DNA of 64,000 bases from Eriocheir sinensis (GCF_024679095.1 NW_026111217.1:169001-233000); one strand, 5' to 3'. Positions 11,560 to 22,171 are shown, counted from the stretch's first letter. Made by a program: numbers and translations. Notes: generated by a model not told the origin, from the letters alone.

Positions 11560-12982
11560 AATATCGATAGAAGATAGAAAGAGAGGCAACATCGTGGCGG
11601 AGTTTAAGAGGTAAAAGACTATCAGTAGGAGGAGGAGAGCTGATGAGACGAAGAGCCTTAGACTCCACTCTGTCCAGAAGAGCTGTGTGAGTGGAGCCTC
11701 CCCACACGTGAGACGCATACTCCATACGAGGGCGGACAAGGCCAATGTATATGGATAGCAACTGCGCGGGGGAGAAAAACTGGCGGAGACGATACAGAAC
11801 GCCCGACCTCGAGGAAGCTGATTTAGCGAGAGAGGAGATATGAAGTTTCCAGTCGAGATTTTGAGTTAAGGATAGACCGAGGATGTTTACTGTTGAAGAC
11901 GGTGACAGCTGAGTGTTGTCGAAGAATAGGGGATAGGTGTTTGGAAGATTGTGTCGAGTTGATAGGTGGATAAATTGAGTTTTTGAGGCACTGAAGGACA
12001 CAAGGTTCCTTCTGCCCCAATCGGAAATGATAGCAAGATCTGAAGTTAAGCCTCCTGCAGCCTCCAGTCTGGAGTCGTGTACTTCCTGTTGAGAGGGTCT
12101 TCTATTGAAAGAAGTTGAATAATGCAGAGTGGAGTCGTCGGCGTATGATTGGACAGGACAGTTTGTTATGGAAAGAAGATCATTGATGAATAACAGGAAG
12201 AGAGTGGGTGATAGGACAGAGCCCTGTGGAACGCCACTGTTGATAGGTTTAGGGGAAGAGCAGTGACCGTCTACCACCGCAAAGATAGAACGGCCGGAAA
12301 GGAAACTGGAGATAAAGGAACAGAGAGAGGGATAGAATCCGAAAGAGGGCAGTTTAGAAAGCAAAGACTGGTGCCAGACTCTATCGAAGGCTTTCGATAT
12401 GTCTAGCGCAACAGAGAAAGTTTCACCGAAACTGCTAAAAGAGAATGACCAAGAGTCAGTTAAGAGAGCAAGAAGATCGCCAGCAGAACGCCCCTTGCGG
12501 AACCCATACTGGCGATCAGATAGAAGGTTAGAAGTGGAAAGGTGCTTTTGAATCTTCCGGTTAAGGATTGATTCAAAAGCCTTAGATATACAGGAAAGTA
12601 AAGCTATAGGGCGGTAGTTTCAGGGATTGGAACGGTCACCCTTCTTAGGCACAGGCTGTACAAAGGCATACTTCCAGCAGGAAGGAAAGGTAGATATTGA
12701 TAGGCAGAGGCGAAAGAGTTTGACCAGGCAGGGTGTCAGCACGGAAGCACAGTTTTTAAGGACAATAGGAGGAACTCCATCAGGTCCATAAGCCTTCTGA
12801 GAGTTGAGGCCAGAGAGGGCATAGAAAACATCATTTGGAAGAATCTTAATAACAGGCATAAAGGAGTCAGAGGGGGGATGAGTAGGAGGAATATGGCCAG
12901 AATCGTCCAGGGTGGAGTTCTTACAGAAAGTTTGAGCGAAGATTTCAGCCTTAGAGACAGACGAGACAGCAGTGCTGCTGTC
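11546..12982 (-). mobile_element. LINE family A copy alpha, 5'-truncated main segment (reverse transcriptase)
   Basis: Read on minus from 12982 the match to copy beta starts abruptly at the codons for the T-A-V-S-S stretch before the fingers, so the copy is 5' truncated and lacks the endonuclease. It carries KAYGPDGVPPIVLKNCAS (12785-12850), then after shifts a 286-codon open frame (12364-11504). That frame contains PINSGVPQGSVLSPTLF, YADDSTLHY, SDWGRRNLVSFSASKTQF and LVRPRMEYASHVWGG. The frame runs a few codons past 11546 into family-B leader. Alpha continues at 3549 beyond LINE B. Its RT motifs are better kept than those of beta and gamma. Confidence 0.92.
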
Positions 12983-13040
12983 TCGAGTAGGTAGGAATTA
13001 GGTAGGAAGACACCTACCGAACGGGCGCAACCACTCCTGG
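12983..13040. other. 58-bp spacer between head-to-head LINE copies alpha and gamma
   Basis: It belongs to neither family-A copy. It contains a 6-bp hairpin GGTAGG-aagaca-CCTACC and a second GTAGGTAGG motif. Origin unknown. Confidence 0.5.
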
Positions 13041-13273
13041 TGAGGTATATATGGGCAGTGAGATGGGTGCTTAAGCCCTCCAAAGACCCTTCCCATTACC
13101 TCACTAACCATTTCACTATTGTCTCATCTACATCAGAGAGTAGTTCAGCATGCTCTCAAAAGACAGATACTCTCTCTATCTACACCACACTACATTCACA
13201 CAACACACACACCTTTTCCCAAAATTCAAAATGGCGTTGAACAACAATCCCTCGGAGTCCCCGCCTGGGGGGG

Positions 13274-14622
13274 GTGGCCATAAATTCCCCCAGGGAGGAA
13301 TCCCCTTCTGGCTGCCGACCTGAGAGGTGTTTTGATAACTCCTCAAACCTTTTTCTTATCAATTTCTGCAATATTCGCGGTCTTCGTTCTAATATTCATT
13401 CTGTGGAACATCATCTCTCCTCCTCTAAACCTCACCTTCTCTTCCTCACCGAAACACAGTTTTCTGAGGCTACTGACATCGATCTCTACTCTGTTCCCTC
13501 CTACTATCTCTATCCTAAATTTCAATATAAAGCTGGATGTTGCGTCTACGTACGCAATGACATCACTTGCTCTCGTGCCCACGACCTTGACTCTCCTGAA
13601 TTTTCCACCATCTGGCTAAGACTTCATTGTCATGCTATTGTTAAATACAACTGTGCTGTTTATCTTTCACCTAATTCTACTAACTATGTAAAATTCTTTG
13701 ATCATTTGAACTCCCTGAAATCTCCATCCTAGGAGATTTCAATGCTCACCACCAGCTTTGGCTTTCATCCTCTTTCACTGACCAGCCTGGTGAACAAGTC
13801 TACAACTTTGCTCTCCTCAATGACCTAGAGCAGTTGGTTCAGCACCCTACACGTATTCCCGACCGTCTTGGAGACCGGCCCAACATACTAGACCTCTTCC
13901 TTACTTTTAACCCTTCTGCTTACTCTATCAAACTGTTCTCTCAGTTGGGCTCCTCTGATCACAACCTTATTTCTGTATCCTGTCCTATCGCTCCTGTACA
14001 CCCTCTGGACCCTCCGAAGAGGCGATGCTTCTGGCATTTTGCTTCAACTCGGTGGGACGACCTGAGGATGTACTTTTCCGATTCCCCGTGGAATGATTGC
14101 GGCTTCCAGGATAGAGACCCCTCTATGTGTGCCCAGCGCATTACAGAGGTGATTGTTTCTGGAATGGAGGCATACATTCCACGTACTTTCTCTACTCCCC
14201 ATGTTAAAAAGCCTTGGTTTAATTACGCTTGTTCTCGTGCTGTCAAAGATACAGAGGCAGCTCACAAAAGGTACCAGAGCCTTCGAACTCCCTCTAACCA
14301 TGATCTTTACATTTCCGCCCGGAATCGTGCCAAATCTATTCTTCGACTTACCAAAAACTCCTTTATCCATAGCAAATGTGAACACCTTGCTTTCTCTAAT
14401 TCTTCCAGAGACTTCTGGCACTTAGCCAAAAATATCTTCTCCTATTTCACTTCTTGCTCTTTCCCGCCTCTTCTTAACCCAGACGGCAGCACTGCCGTTT
14501 CGTCTATCTCTGAGGTTAAACTCTTCGCTCAAACTTTCTGTAACAACTCCACTCTGGACGATTATGGGCATATTCCTCTTACTCACCCCCTTTCCGACTC
14601 CTTTATGCCTGCATGTTATTAA
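13274..14622 (+). pseudogene. Endonuclease and linker, LINE family A copy gamma
   Basis: The first open block (13274-13732) has [10 protein letters not shown] and LFLTETQ. It ends where about 35 bp present in beta are missing (near 13715), which removes codons before the GDFN block and shifts the frame. The second block (13834-14622) has [31 protein letters not shown] and [13 protein letters not shown] short insertion near 14612 gives another shift and a stop. The endonuclease would be inactive. Confidence 0.88.
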
Positions 14623-16131
14623 GATTCTTCCTAATGATGTTTTCTATGCCCTCTCTGGCCTCAACTCTCAGCAGGCTTATGGACCTGATATAGCGCCTCC
14701 TATTGTCCTTAAAAACTGTGCTTCCGTGCTGACACCCTGCCTGGTCAAACTCTTTCGCCTCTGCCTATCAACATCTACCTTTCCTTTCTGCTAGAAGTAC
14801 GCCTTCGTACAGCCTTGCCTAAGAAGGGTGACTGTTCCAATCCCTCAAACTACCGCCCTATAGCTTTACTTTCCTGTCTATATAAAGCTTTAGAATCAAT
14901 CCTTAGCCGGAAGATTCAAAAGCACCTTTCCACATCTAACCTTCCATCTGATCGCCAGTATGGGTTCCGCAAGGGGCGTTCTACTGGCGATCTTCTTGTT
15001 CTGCTAATTGATTCTTGGTCATCCTCTAGCAGTTTCGGTGAAACCTTCTCAGTTGCGCTAGACATATCGAAGGCCTTCGATAGAGTCTGGCACAAGTCTT
15101 TGCTTTCCAAACTGCCCTCTTTCTGATTCTCTCCTTCTCTCTGTTCCTTTATCTCCAGTTTCATTTCCGGCCGTTCTATCTCTGCTGTGGTAGACGGTCA
15201 CTGTTCTTCCCCTAAACCTATTAACAGTGGTGTTCCACAGGGCTCTGTCCTATCACCCACTCTCTTCCTGTTATTCATCAATGATCTTCTTTCCATAACA
15301 AACTGTCCTATCCACGCATACGCTGATGACTCCCTCTGCATTATTCAGCTTCTTTCAACAGAAGACCCTCTCAACAGGAATTACATGACTCCAGGCTGGT
15401 GGCTGCAGAACGCTTAACCTCAGACCTTACTATAATTTCCGATTGGGGTAAAAGGAACCTCGTGTCCTTCAATGCCTCAAAAACTCAATTTCTTCACCTA
15501 TCAACTCGACACAATCTTCCAAACACCTATCCCCTATTCTTCGACAACACTCAGCTGTAACCATCTTCAACACTAAACATCCTCTGTCTATCCTTAACTC
15601 TAAATCTTAACTGGAAACTTCACATCTCGTCTCTCACTAAATCAGCTTCCTCGAGGCTGGGGGTTTTGTATCGTCTCCGCCACTTCTTCTCCCCGCGCAG
15701 TTGCTATCCATATACAGGGCATTGTCCGCCCTCATATGGAGTATGCATCTCACGTGGGGGCTCCACCACACAGCTCTCTTGGACAGAGTGAAGTCTAAGT
15801 CTCTTCGTCTCATCAGCTCTCCTCCTCTTACTGATAGTCTTCACCTCTTAATTTATGCGCCATGTTGCCTCTTTCTATCTTCTATCGATATTTTCACGCT
15901 GACGGCTCTTTGAACTTGCTAACTGCATGCCACCCCCTTCCTGCGGCCCCGCTGCACGCGACTTTCTACTCATGCTCATCCCTATACAGTCCAAACCCTT
16001 ATGCAAGAGTTAACCAGGATCTTCACGCTTTCATCCTTACGCTGGTAAACTCTGGAACAATCATCCTTCTTCTGTATTTCCTCCTGCCTACGACTTGAAC
16101 TCTTTCAAGAGAAGGGTATCTGACACCTCTC
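14623..16131 (+). pseudogene. Reverse transcriptase and thumb, LINE family A copy gamma
   Basis: 14630-14790 reads DVFYALSGLNSQQAYGPD up to a TAG at about 14791 in place of a Trp-Lys context found in beta. 14815-15126 has NYRPIALLSC, QYGFRKGRSTGDLL and the catalytic VALDISKAFDRVW, then a stop. 15187-15417 has PINSGVPQGSVLSPTLF and AYADDS, then a shift. The C-terminal region to 16131 is recognisable only in pieces (KRSRVS-like end, LTFGHLF). At least six lesions. Confidence 0.87.
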
Positions 16132-16386
16132 CTCCCGAAATTGACCTAACTTTCGGCCACCTCTTTGATTCTTTTTATGAGCAGCGAGTAGCGGGCTTTA
16201 TTTTATTATTGTTTACTTTTTGTGTGTGCCCTTGATCTGTCTCCTTGTTGTAAAAAAAATCCAGCCCCCTTCAAGGCAAATTTTAGACCCCGTATCAAGC
16301 ACCTGCTACAGACTAACCTCATTCCATTTTCTTTAACTTGAATTTCTCTCACTACTTTAAAAAAGGTACTAAATGGATGACTGAAA

Positions 16387-16394
16387 AATGGGTG
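16387..16394. repeat. 8-bp target-site duplication of the Merlin-type transposon, left copy
   Basis: AATGGGTG, identical to 19392-19399. Confidence 0.85.
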
Positions 16395-16480
16395 GGTGCT
16401 ACTTTGGCTTGTTATCTATAAGAAAAAATATATACACCGTACTTTGGCTTGTTATCTACAAGGAGAAGTATCTACACCGT
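16395..16480 (+). repeat. Left terminal inverted repeat with a tandem 40-bp duplication
   Basis: The terminal sequence is repeated once in tandem: actttggcttgttatcta recurs at 16401 and 16441, each copy ending in tacaccgt. Such subterminal repeats are likely transposase binding sites. Confidence 0.8.
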
Positions 16481-16487
16481 TGATATT

Positions 16488-17560
16488 TTATTTTGTAATG
16501 ATATCTACATGGTAAAACATAATAAAAACAATTTTTTTATTAAAAATATTATATCGGTAAACATCACATATATCAGCTAAAAATGCTAAATGTATGTCAG
16601 GAGCTTCTTTTCTCATCATCCGCCAACAGAAGTAGTCTAGGTGCGACTGAAAAGTTCTTTGATTGCTGCCTCTCATGTTTTTCAATACCCGAGTCTTCGC
16701 ATCAAGCCAGGATCTTTCAATTCCTTGTGTATGTGCCCCAGTGTTAGGATCGACGTAATACTGCTGATGATTTACGGAAAAATGACGACAATTGATTTGG
16801 TTTATATTAGAGTAAGCTGGCCAGTCGTCGGAATGGATTATTGAGCCTTCAGCGACTTCTCTCTGAATAATTGGTTGAAGTGTCTCACGGTCTCTTCTTT
16901 GAACGTAAAAATATCGGCACCCTGAGCCTCTCTTCAAACCAAACACCATCAATACGTCTCCCATGCATGGTTACGGTTACTGTCCACTTCAGCTTCACCG
17001 TCTGTTGAATTTGGAGTCCGGTCTCCTTGCAACATTCGGCCTCTAGTGTGCTTTCGCTGTCCTACAAAGCGTGCTTCATCAATTTGCACAGGCTCTTCTT
17101 CAGTCCCTGCCATTTGACCACGATGTTGGACTGAAACATTCGCTGTACAAACTTCTCTGCACATGTTGAACCAGTCGCATATTGCTTCGGTACCTCTACC
17201 AGTTAATCTTTGAACCAGATCATAAGAGAGGTCTTGTATAAAATAAAAGATCAATTCTAAAATTTGGCAAAGAGAGAGCTTGCAATTTAGTTTGTTATTT
17301 AAATCTGTGAAGTGGATGAATACATTACCTCTGCGAACGGAACGAAAAGTTTGACATCCACGGTTTCTGCAACGAAGAACGGGAATAAATTTGCCATTTC
17401 GTCTTCATTTCCGAGCGTCCTTCACCTCTCCGCCACATCGATGACACGGTGAAACACTTTGTTTTTCATCCAAAAGTCCACGTCTTCTTAAAAATGCCTG
17501 TGCTTTAGTTTCGTCGCTGATTTCGTTGTAGAATTATTGTGCACGCTTTAGGACTGTGTC
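16488..17560 (-). pseudogene. Merlin / IS1595 (ISXO2-like) DDE transposase
   Basis: The enzyme would cut and join the inverted repeats of its element. In sense order on minus: an N-terminal zinc ribbon (SPCHRCGGEVK near 17430-17455; RCRNRGCQTFRSVRR near 17330-17375, in a different frame), a helix segment DLVQRLTGRGTEAICDWFN, then VQIDEARFVGQRKHTRGR (first Asp, near 17050-17100). After a shift near 16955 comes GSIIHSDDWPAYSNI (second Asp, near 16810-16850) and YVDPNTGAHTQGIERSWLDAK (catalytic Glu in GIERSW, near 16690-16750). The DDE triad is complete. At least two frameshifts (zinc ribbon, mid-domain) inactivate it. The order and the TGAHTQ..E.SW block identify the family firmly. Confidence 0.88.
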
Positions 17561-17884
17561 AATGACTTAAATATAAATGAGGATTTAGGGAGGTTATACT
17601 CCGGCTAGCTCAAACGTGCGGCTGTGACGTAGGCCTCTAGGGAGTAAGCAGCAGTACAGCGGTGCCACGTTTTATCCCCACCTTGGTTACCTCTCTCTCG
17701 CGTTTATTCAACCTGATTTATTAGGTTATAATACAGAAATTGTGGGTTTATACGATAAATTTGGTTTTAGTCCTTACCATTGTATTGTACAGATTATATA
17801 ACCGACTTTATTTCCACACCACCCGAGAGGTAAAAGTCATGGCGCGTTTTTTTTAAGAGGTATATATCCCCGATAGGCCTGTTC
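17561..17884. other. Non-coding interval between the two transposase genes
   Basis: No ORF or known motif. It probably contains the promoter of the Merlin transposase. I searched it by eye for a second set of inverted repeats that would prove a nested element and found none. Confidence 0.5.
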
Positions 17885-19057
17885 CTCTCTTCACTGCATC
17901 TTGGATGACTTAGGATGAATGCTCATCAGAAGATGTGAGAGTGATGATGAAAGAATCAATGAAGTTGTCAATCACGACATCTCTCTCTGCATCCTATGAC
18001 TGCAGGTTTTCCGCGTGCCGGACAACATTCTTCCAGATTTCCTTGGTAACATTTTGTATTGATTCTTCTATGAGTGGTTTTAGGTCGGCAGTCTTGAATG
18101 TTTGTTTTTTCTAGATGTAGCCTTTAACTTGAGCCCAAACCAGCTCATTGGGGTTGTAGTGACAGTGGTATGGTGGCAGGCGCACTACTCTTATGTCCGT
18201 GATCTGAAGCCATCTTGTCGACAACGTAGTTTGTGTCGGCAGAAGAGACGTGTTGACTTACAAGATGCAGAAGGTCTGTCTTGAGGATAACTTCTGGCAC
18301 TGCTACGCCCTTCTTCTCCAGCCATTCTCGTATCGTAGCTTTGTTGTTTGCAGATGTTGGTGGCTTGTGAATTTTTCTTGAGTGATAAGATGCATTATCC
18401 ATCACAATTACTAACGCTGAAGGAATGTTTGGTAAGAGTTGATGTGTGAACCACTTTTCAAATGTTTCTGCATTCATCTGATCATGGTAATCCCCGACAT
18501 TTTTTGCCTGGAAAAAAAGGGCGGCCCCCGGGAACAAATCCTTCTTTTGATCCAACGTGCAGAATGATCAAGCGGCCTCTCTTCCCAGTCGGCACCCTCA
18601 CTCCTATAGCCTGACCTGCATTTTCTTCATGCACCCAACATTTGGAAACCGTGTAGTTTTGGTTAACCCACGACTCGTCCAAATATACGATGTTCTTGTC
18701 TGAGCTTAAGTGTTTCCTTATTTCTCTTAAAAACTTGCTTCGTGCATATTGCACATCATTATTTTCCAAGAGGAATTTTCGCCCATCAACCCTTGCATGG
18801 TGAAATCCGATTTTCTTCAGAACTTTTCTCAGTGTTTCACGGCTGCCAGGATATGAGAGGTTGTTCTTCACTTCTTCATTAATTTTTTCGAGTGTGGGGA
18901 TTTCTCTTCTTGCGTAGAACTGCAAAACTGTTATGTGCAGTACACCTCCATTGAAGTTATCAAAGAAGTCCATGATGTAACAAACTAGCTTGCAGGTAAC
19001 ATACCAAAGCTGTCGAGATTGATGTCTATGGCGGAATGAAGTGTGCTGTTGCCACAT
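17885..19057 (-). pseudogene. IS630-like DDE superfamily transposase (DDE_3 type)
   Basis: An unrelated second transposase. In sense order: a winged-helix type DNA-binding region (ARREIPTLEKINEEVKNN, RETLRKVLKKIGFHHARVDG), a first Asp in NIVYLDESWVNQNY (near 18660-18700), then after a frame change near 18520 ALVIVMDNASYHSR (second Asp, near 18370-18410) and TIREWLEKKGVAVPE. A further shift near 18190 leads to LPPYHCHYNPNELVWAQVKG (catalytic Glu, near 18125-18185) and a C-terminal tail with KPLIEESIQNVTKEIWKNVV. More than 75 residues separate the second Asp from the Glu, much longer than the DD34E spacing of Tc1. The start at 19057 lies 334 bp inside the right inverted repeat. The family assignment to the broad IS630/Tc1 group is by motif recall. 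Confidence 0.8.
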
Positions 19058-19071
19058 GTACCTTGTTGAGT

Positions 19072-19203
19072 CGGGACCGGAGCTTCGACACTCTAAGCAG
19101 ACATTCTCTCGAAACCACGACGAGTGTTTTCCTTGTTCGGGACCGGCGCTTCGACACTCTAACCAGACATTCTCTCGTAATCACGACAAGTGTTTTCCTT
19201 GTT
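19072..19203 (+). repeat. Two tandem copies of a 66-bp unit inside the Merlin right end
   Basis: The phrase cgggaccgg[a/c]gcttcgacact recurs at 19072 and 19138. A third partial copy (gttgaaccgggact) follows at about 19213. Confidence 0.85.
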
Positions 19204-19302
19204 CTTGTACCTTGTTGAACCGGGACTCAACTACCTCTCTACCACCGCTATTACCCTCTATAGTCGGAGACCATCTAGACCATGCATCAACCATTTAGAT
19301 GG

Positions 19303-19391
19303 CATACCAAAGTAGATTCATGACACGTAGACCGCAATATAAAGTGCAGATCACATACCAAAGTAGATTCATGACAAACCAAAGTAGCACC
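19303..19391 (-). repeat. Right terminal inverted repeat region of the Merlin-type element
   Basis: Contains the terminal 21 bp plus two further subterminal copies of cataccaaagtagattcatgac (near 19303 and 19353), matching the motif doubled at the left end in inverted orientation. Confidence 0.8.
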
Positions 19392-19399
19392 AATGGGTG
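19392..19399. repeat. 8-bp target-site duplication of the Merlin-type transposon, right copy
   Basis: AATGGGTG, identical to 16387-16394. Confidence 0.85.
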
Positions 19400-19840
19400 T
19401 TTGTTTATATATCAGAAGAAGCAGTCAAGAAAAAAAAAAAAAACGTAGAGAAAATGCAAAACTACTCTTTCTTACTACCTGAAAAAAGGACTTGTTTAAT
19501 GGTTGACTAAGAGATTGTTTTTGTTTTTTTCATACATCAGAAGCAGTAGAGGAAAAGAAATAAAAAAATCGGGAAAAAAACGAAACTAATACTCCCAAAA
19601 TGAGGTATTAATGAATTCCAAAAGATTATGTTCAGGTGTCTTGATCCTCCCCTCGCGTAAGAAAAAGTTCAAGTCATAGGAAGGTGGAAATTTAGACGAG
19701 ACTTTGAAGATCAGTCACAATTTCATCTTCTCTTTAACAATATTTCGTGTGGCTTTCATGATATATAGATCAGTCATATAATGCTGTTTGCTTTTATTAA
19801 TGGTTGAGTGGTGAAGGAATGCATACACAATAATATAGGT

Positions 19841-20778
19841 CAGGGGTGCTCAACCCACTGTTTGAGGGCTGCATGTGGCCCTCAATAAAGTTTAATGCGG
19901 CCCTCGGCAAGCAACCAAAAAAATAACCTACTTATCCCTATCATAATACGTATAATATTAGTTCACATTTAATTTTAATGACATGTAGCAATATAAATTA
20001 TATTATGATTGATATTACTGAATATCTTATTACAAGTGAACTTTATGACGTTATAGTATTATAATGATAAAGATGCTATTCTCATCTGGCAGCCTGAAAG
20101 CTGGCTAGCCCCACTGATTTTGTTGACGTGAGTCCCGTGTTGCCACTCCTTGGCATTTTTTACTAGATCTTGGCTTTTGAGCTGGGACCTTGGCGCCTTG
20201 GCTATTTTCCCTTGAAAACAGGCTAATCTAGGCTTTTTTGGGGGAAACTCCTCCTGCTTGGCTATTCCTTCTGCTCATGTCCCTGCCCCTCTCATCCCCC
20301 ACTCATCCTCTCAATCAGTCCTGGTCTCTGGCTCCCTACCCTCTCCTACCCAACTGCTCCCTTCCGGGACTTCCCCACTGTTGCCCATCCACTCCTAGCC
20401 CTCTCCCCTTACCCATCGTCTTCCACGCCACCTCCCCTGTACCCCTACCCAATTGAGTTCCCACCTCCCGGCACACAGCAGCTGCTCCACGTTTCCCTCT
20501 CCCTGCCCAAAGGCTAAATGGTGTATCTCGTATATAGGTCTTCAATTTATTGTACTTTATAATTGACCATTTCACATGACCTGCAATTTATGTGAAAAGT
20601 GTTTTGATTACGACTCTTTCCGAAGGTTACAATATATACACAACATAATCAGTATTATTAGTCTGCAGAATACGTATATTAATTACTATGCGTATTCACA
20701 TTGCAGGAAATATGAGGCCCTCATCACACATTGCCCATCTAATGTGGCCCTGCCACCCAATAATGTTGATCACCACTG
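19841..20778. mobile_element. Non-autonomous hAT element
   Basis: The left end is CAGGGGTGCTCAACC and the right end, on the other strand, is CAGTGGTGATCAACA (12 of 15 identical), the classic hAT CAGNGGT..TCAAC form. Flanks are atataggt (19833-19840) and atataagt (20779-20786), an 8-bp duplication with one mismatch, as hAT transposase makes. Both ends also share gtggccct-type subterminal motifs. The 938-bp interior has no transposase coding sequence; it depends on a hAT enzyme elsewhere. Confidence 0.82.
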
Positions 20779-21352
20779 ATATAAGTCATCACTTTTTCCT
20801 ATTTTGGCAGTATTTCAATGAGGCGTTAAGCTTATTATAATATTAGTTACATCATACTCTCACTTTCTTTAGTTCAGGAGAGTAAAGTTCGATGGGTCAC
20901 TGATTAACTATTCCAAACACAACACTATCGATTAACATCATTTCTAACTTTTCTCTAGGTAATATTTGGGGCTTAAAACATACGAATGTCAGTAAGTCTT
21001 ATATATATTAAACTTTCCCTTGCCTAAGATCGTGAACAAATGTAATAGTGTTTGGCTGCTACGCCAATAATTCCAAGCTAAGATATACAGATTCAGTTTT
21101 ATATGTATTTAACTAACTCACATTATCTACCTGTCTTTCGCCTCTCAGTGTACTCCATTCTGTCCTGGCAAATTATCTATGACTTGACTTTCATCTACTA
21201 CTTCTTCTTCTTTCTTTTTTTTTTTTTTCCTTTCTCTCTCTGTTGCTTTCTCTCTGTCTTTGTCTCTTGTTTAAACTCTCTGTCTCCTCCTTTCCTCCTG
21301 TTCTTCTTTCTTATCTTTATTTGTTCCTTCTTTTCTATCTCTTCGTCTTACC
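20779..21352. other. AT-rich spacer passing into pyrimidine-rich DNA; no gene seen
   Basis: Unique AT-rich sequence up to about 21180, then a strongly C+T-biased plus strand. No motif recognised. Confidence 0.6.
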
Positions 21353-21810
21353 CAGCATCCTCGGTTATTCGTCTGTCATCATTTCTACACATAATACGAC
21401 CTCCACAAGTCCACTTCTTACGCTCGATCTTAACATCTCCAACCTTATTCTGTCTCAAAACCCGTGACGCTCGCTCGCTTCCTTCCATTACCACTCCATC
21501 CCACGCAGCATCTTTGGTTGTCCGTCTGTCATCATTTCTACCCATGAAACGACCACCGTAAGTCATCTTTTTAGCTTAATCTTAACATCGCCAACCTTAT
21601 ACTGTTCTCCTAACCCATGATGCTTCCTTCCATCGTACCTCTCCATCTCACGCAGCATCTTTGGTTGTCCGTCTGTCATCATTTCTACCCATAACACGAC
21701 GTGCCCAAGCCCACTCCTTAGTCTTAATCGTAATATATCCAGCCTTATTCTGTTCCCTAACCCATGATGCTTCCTTCCATCTTACCTCTCCATCTCACGC
21801 AGCATCTTCT
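21353..21810. repeat. Tandem array of a 147-153 bp unit, three copies
   Basis: The phrase cagcatctttggttgtccgt or a close variant starts at 21353, 21506, 21653 and (partial) 21800, with spacings of 153, 147 and 147 bp. Shared blocks include gtctgtcatcatttctac and taacccatgatgcttccttcc. The minus strand of each unit reads RNDDRRTTKDAAWDG-like peptide, resembling the C-terminal GRNDDRW end of some LINE ORF2 proteins, so the unit may derive from LINE coding DNA. Confidence 0.85.
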
Positions 21811-22168
21811 CTCTCCTTCTTAACCACGTATCCGCCGTTTCTCTAGATCAAGACTAAACCTGGGGATACGACCCTGGCGCAAGAAGAAGAAGACGTCTCG
21901 TGTGGACAAGTTTGGGAAGGAGAAGAAGAAAGCACATCAAAGCGGTCTCTGGTCTGGGTCCTGGCAGAAGAGGAAGGAGATATAGGAAGGAAAGCTGCAG
22001 GAGAGAGTGAGTTATACGCCACATCGCTGTTCCAGTAATATCCCTGGTCGTGTTATATACCCAGGGTGAGGGTGTGCTGCTTGAAAACTTACGGGAAAAC
22101 AAAGGAGGAGGGTGAGGGAGACCAGTGCAGGAATCCATCGCTTGAATTACTGAGTGAGTGTGTGAGTG

Positions 22169-22171
<3 letters not shown>
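21811..22171. other. Unique spacer; no gene seen
   Basis: Includes the point near 21855 where the plus strand changes from pyrimidine-rich to purine-rich. No coding or RNA feature recognised. Confidence 0.55.

Larger units (their letters stand above)
13041..16259 (+). mobile_element. LINE family A copy gamma, nearly full length
   Basis: It starts at the same tgaggtatatatggg as copy beta and ends with the shared tail and eight A residues (16252-16259). Length is 3.22 kb, matching beta. The leader has one expanded G run (near 13268). No target duplication was found: 5' flank ctcctgg, 3' flank tccagcc. Confidence 0.92.
16395..19391 (-). mobile_element. Merlin-type (IS1595-like) DNA transposon with two transposase genes
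   Basis: The ends are GGTGCTACTTTGGCTTGTTAT (16395) and, on the other strand, GGTGCTACTTTGGTTTGTCAT (19391), 19 of 21 identical. They are flanked by a perfect 8-bp duplication AATGGGTG. An 8-9 bp duplication and an IS1595-type transposase are the known marks of Merlin elements. Both ends also carry subterminal repeats of TACTTTGG-type motifs. The element is 2,997 bp, longer than usual for Merlin, because the right half carries a second, unrelated DDE gene. Both genes are on minus and both are broken. Confidence 0.85.

Noticed and set aside
3168..16259. Retrovirus, LTR retrotransposon or endogenous viral element
   Set aside because: No long terminal repeats, protease, integrase or envelope; all RT copies have non-LTR motifs, APE-type endonuclease and 3' tails.
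21353..21810. CRISPR array (regular repeats near 150 bp) here and at 43-50 kb
   Set aside because: Units are tandem without unique spacers, unit length is far too long, the context is eukaryotic and no cas-like genes are present.
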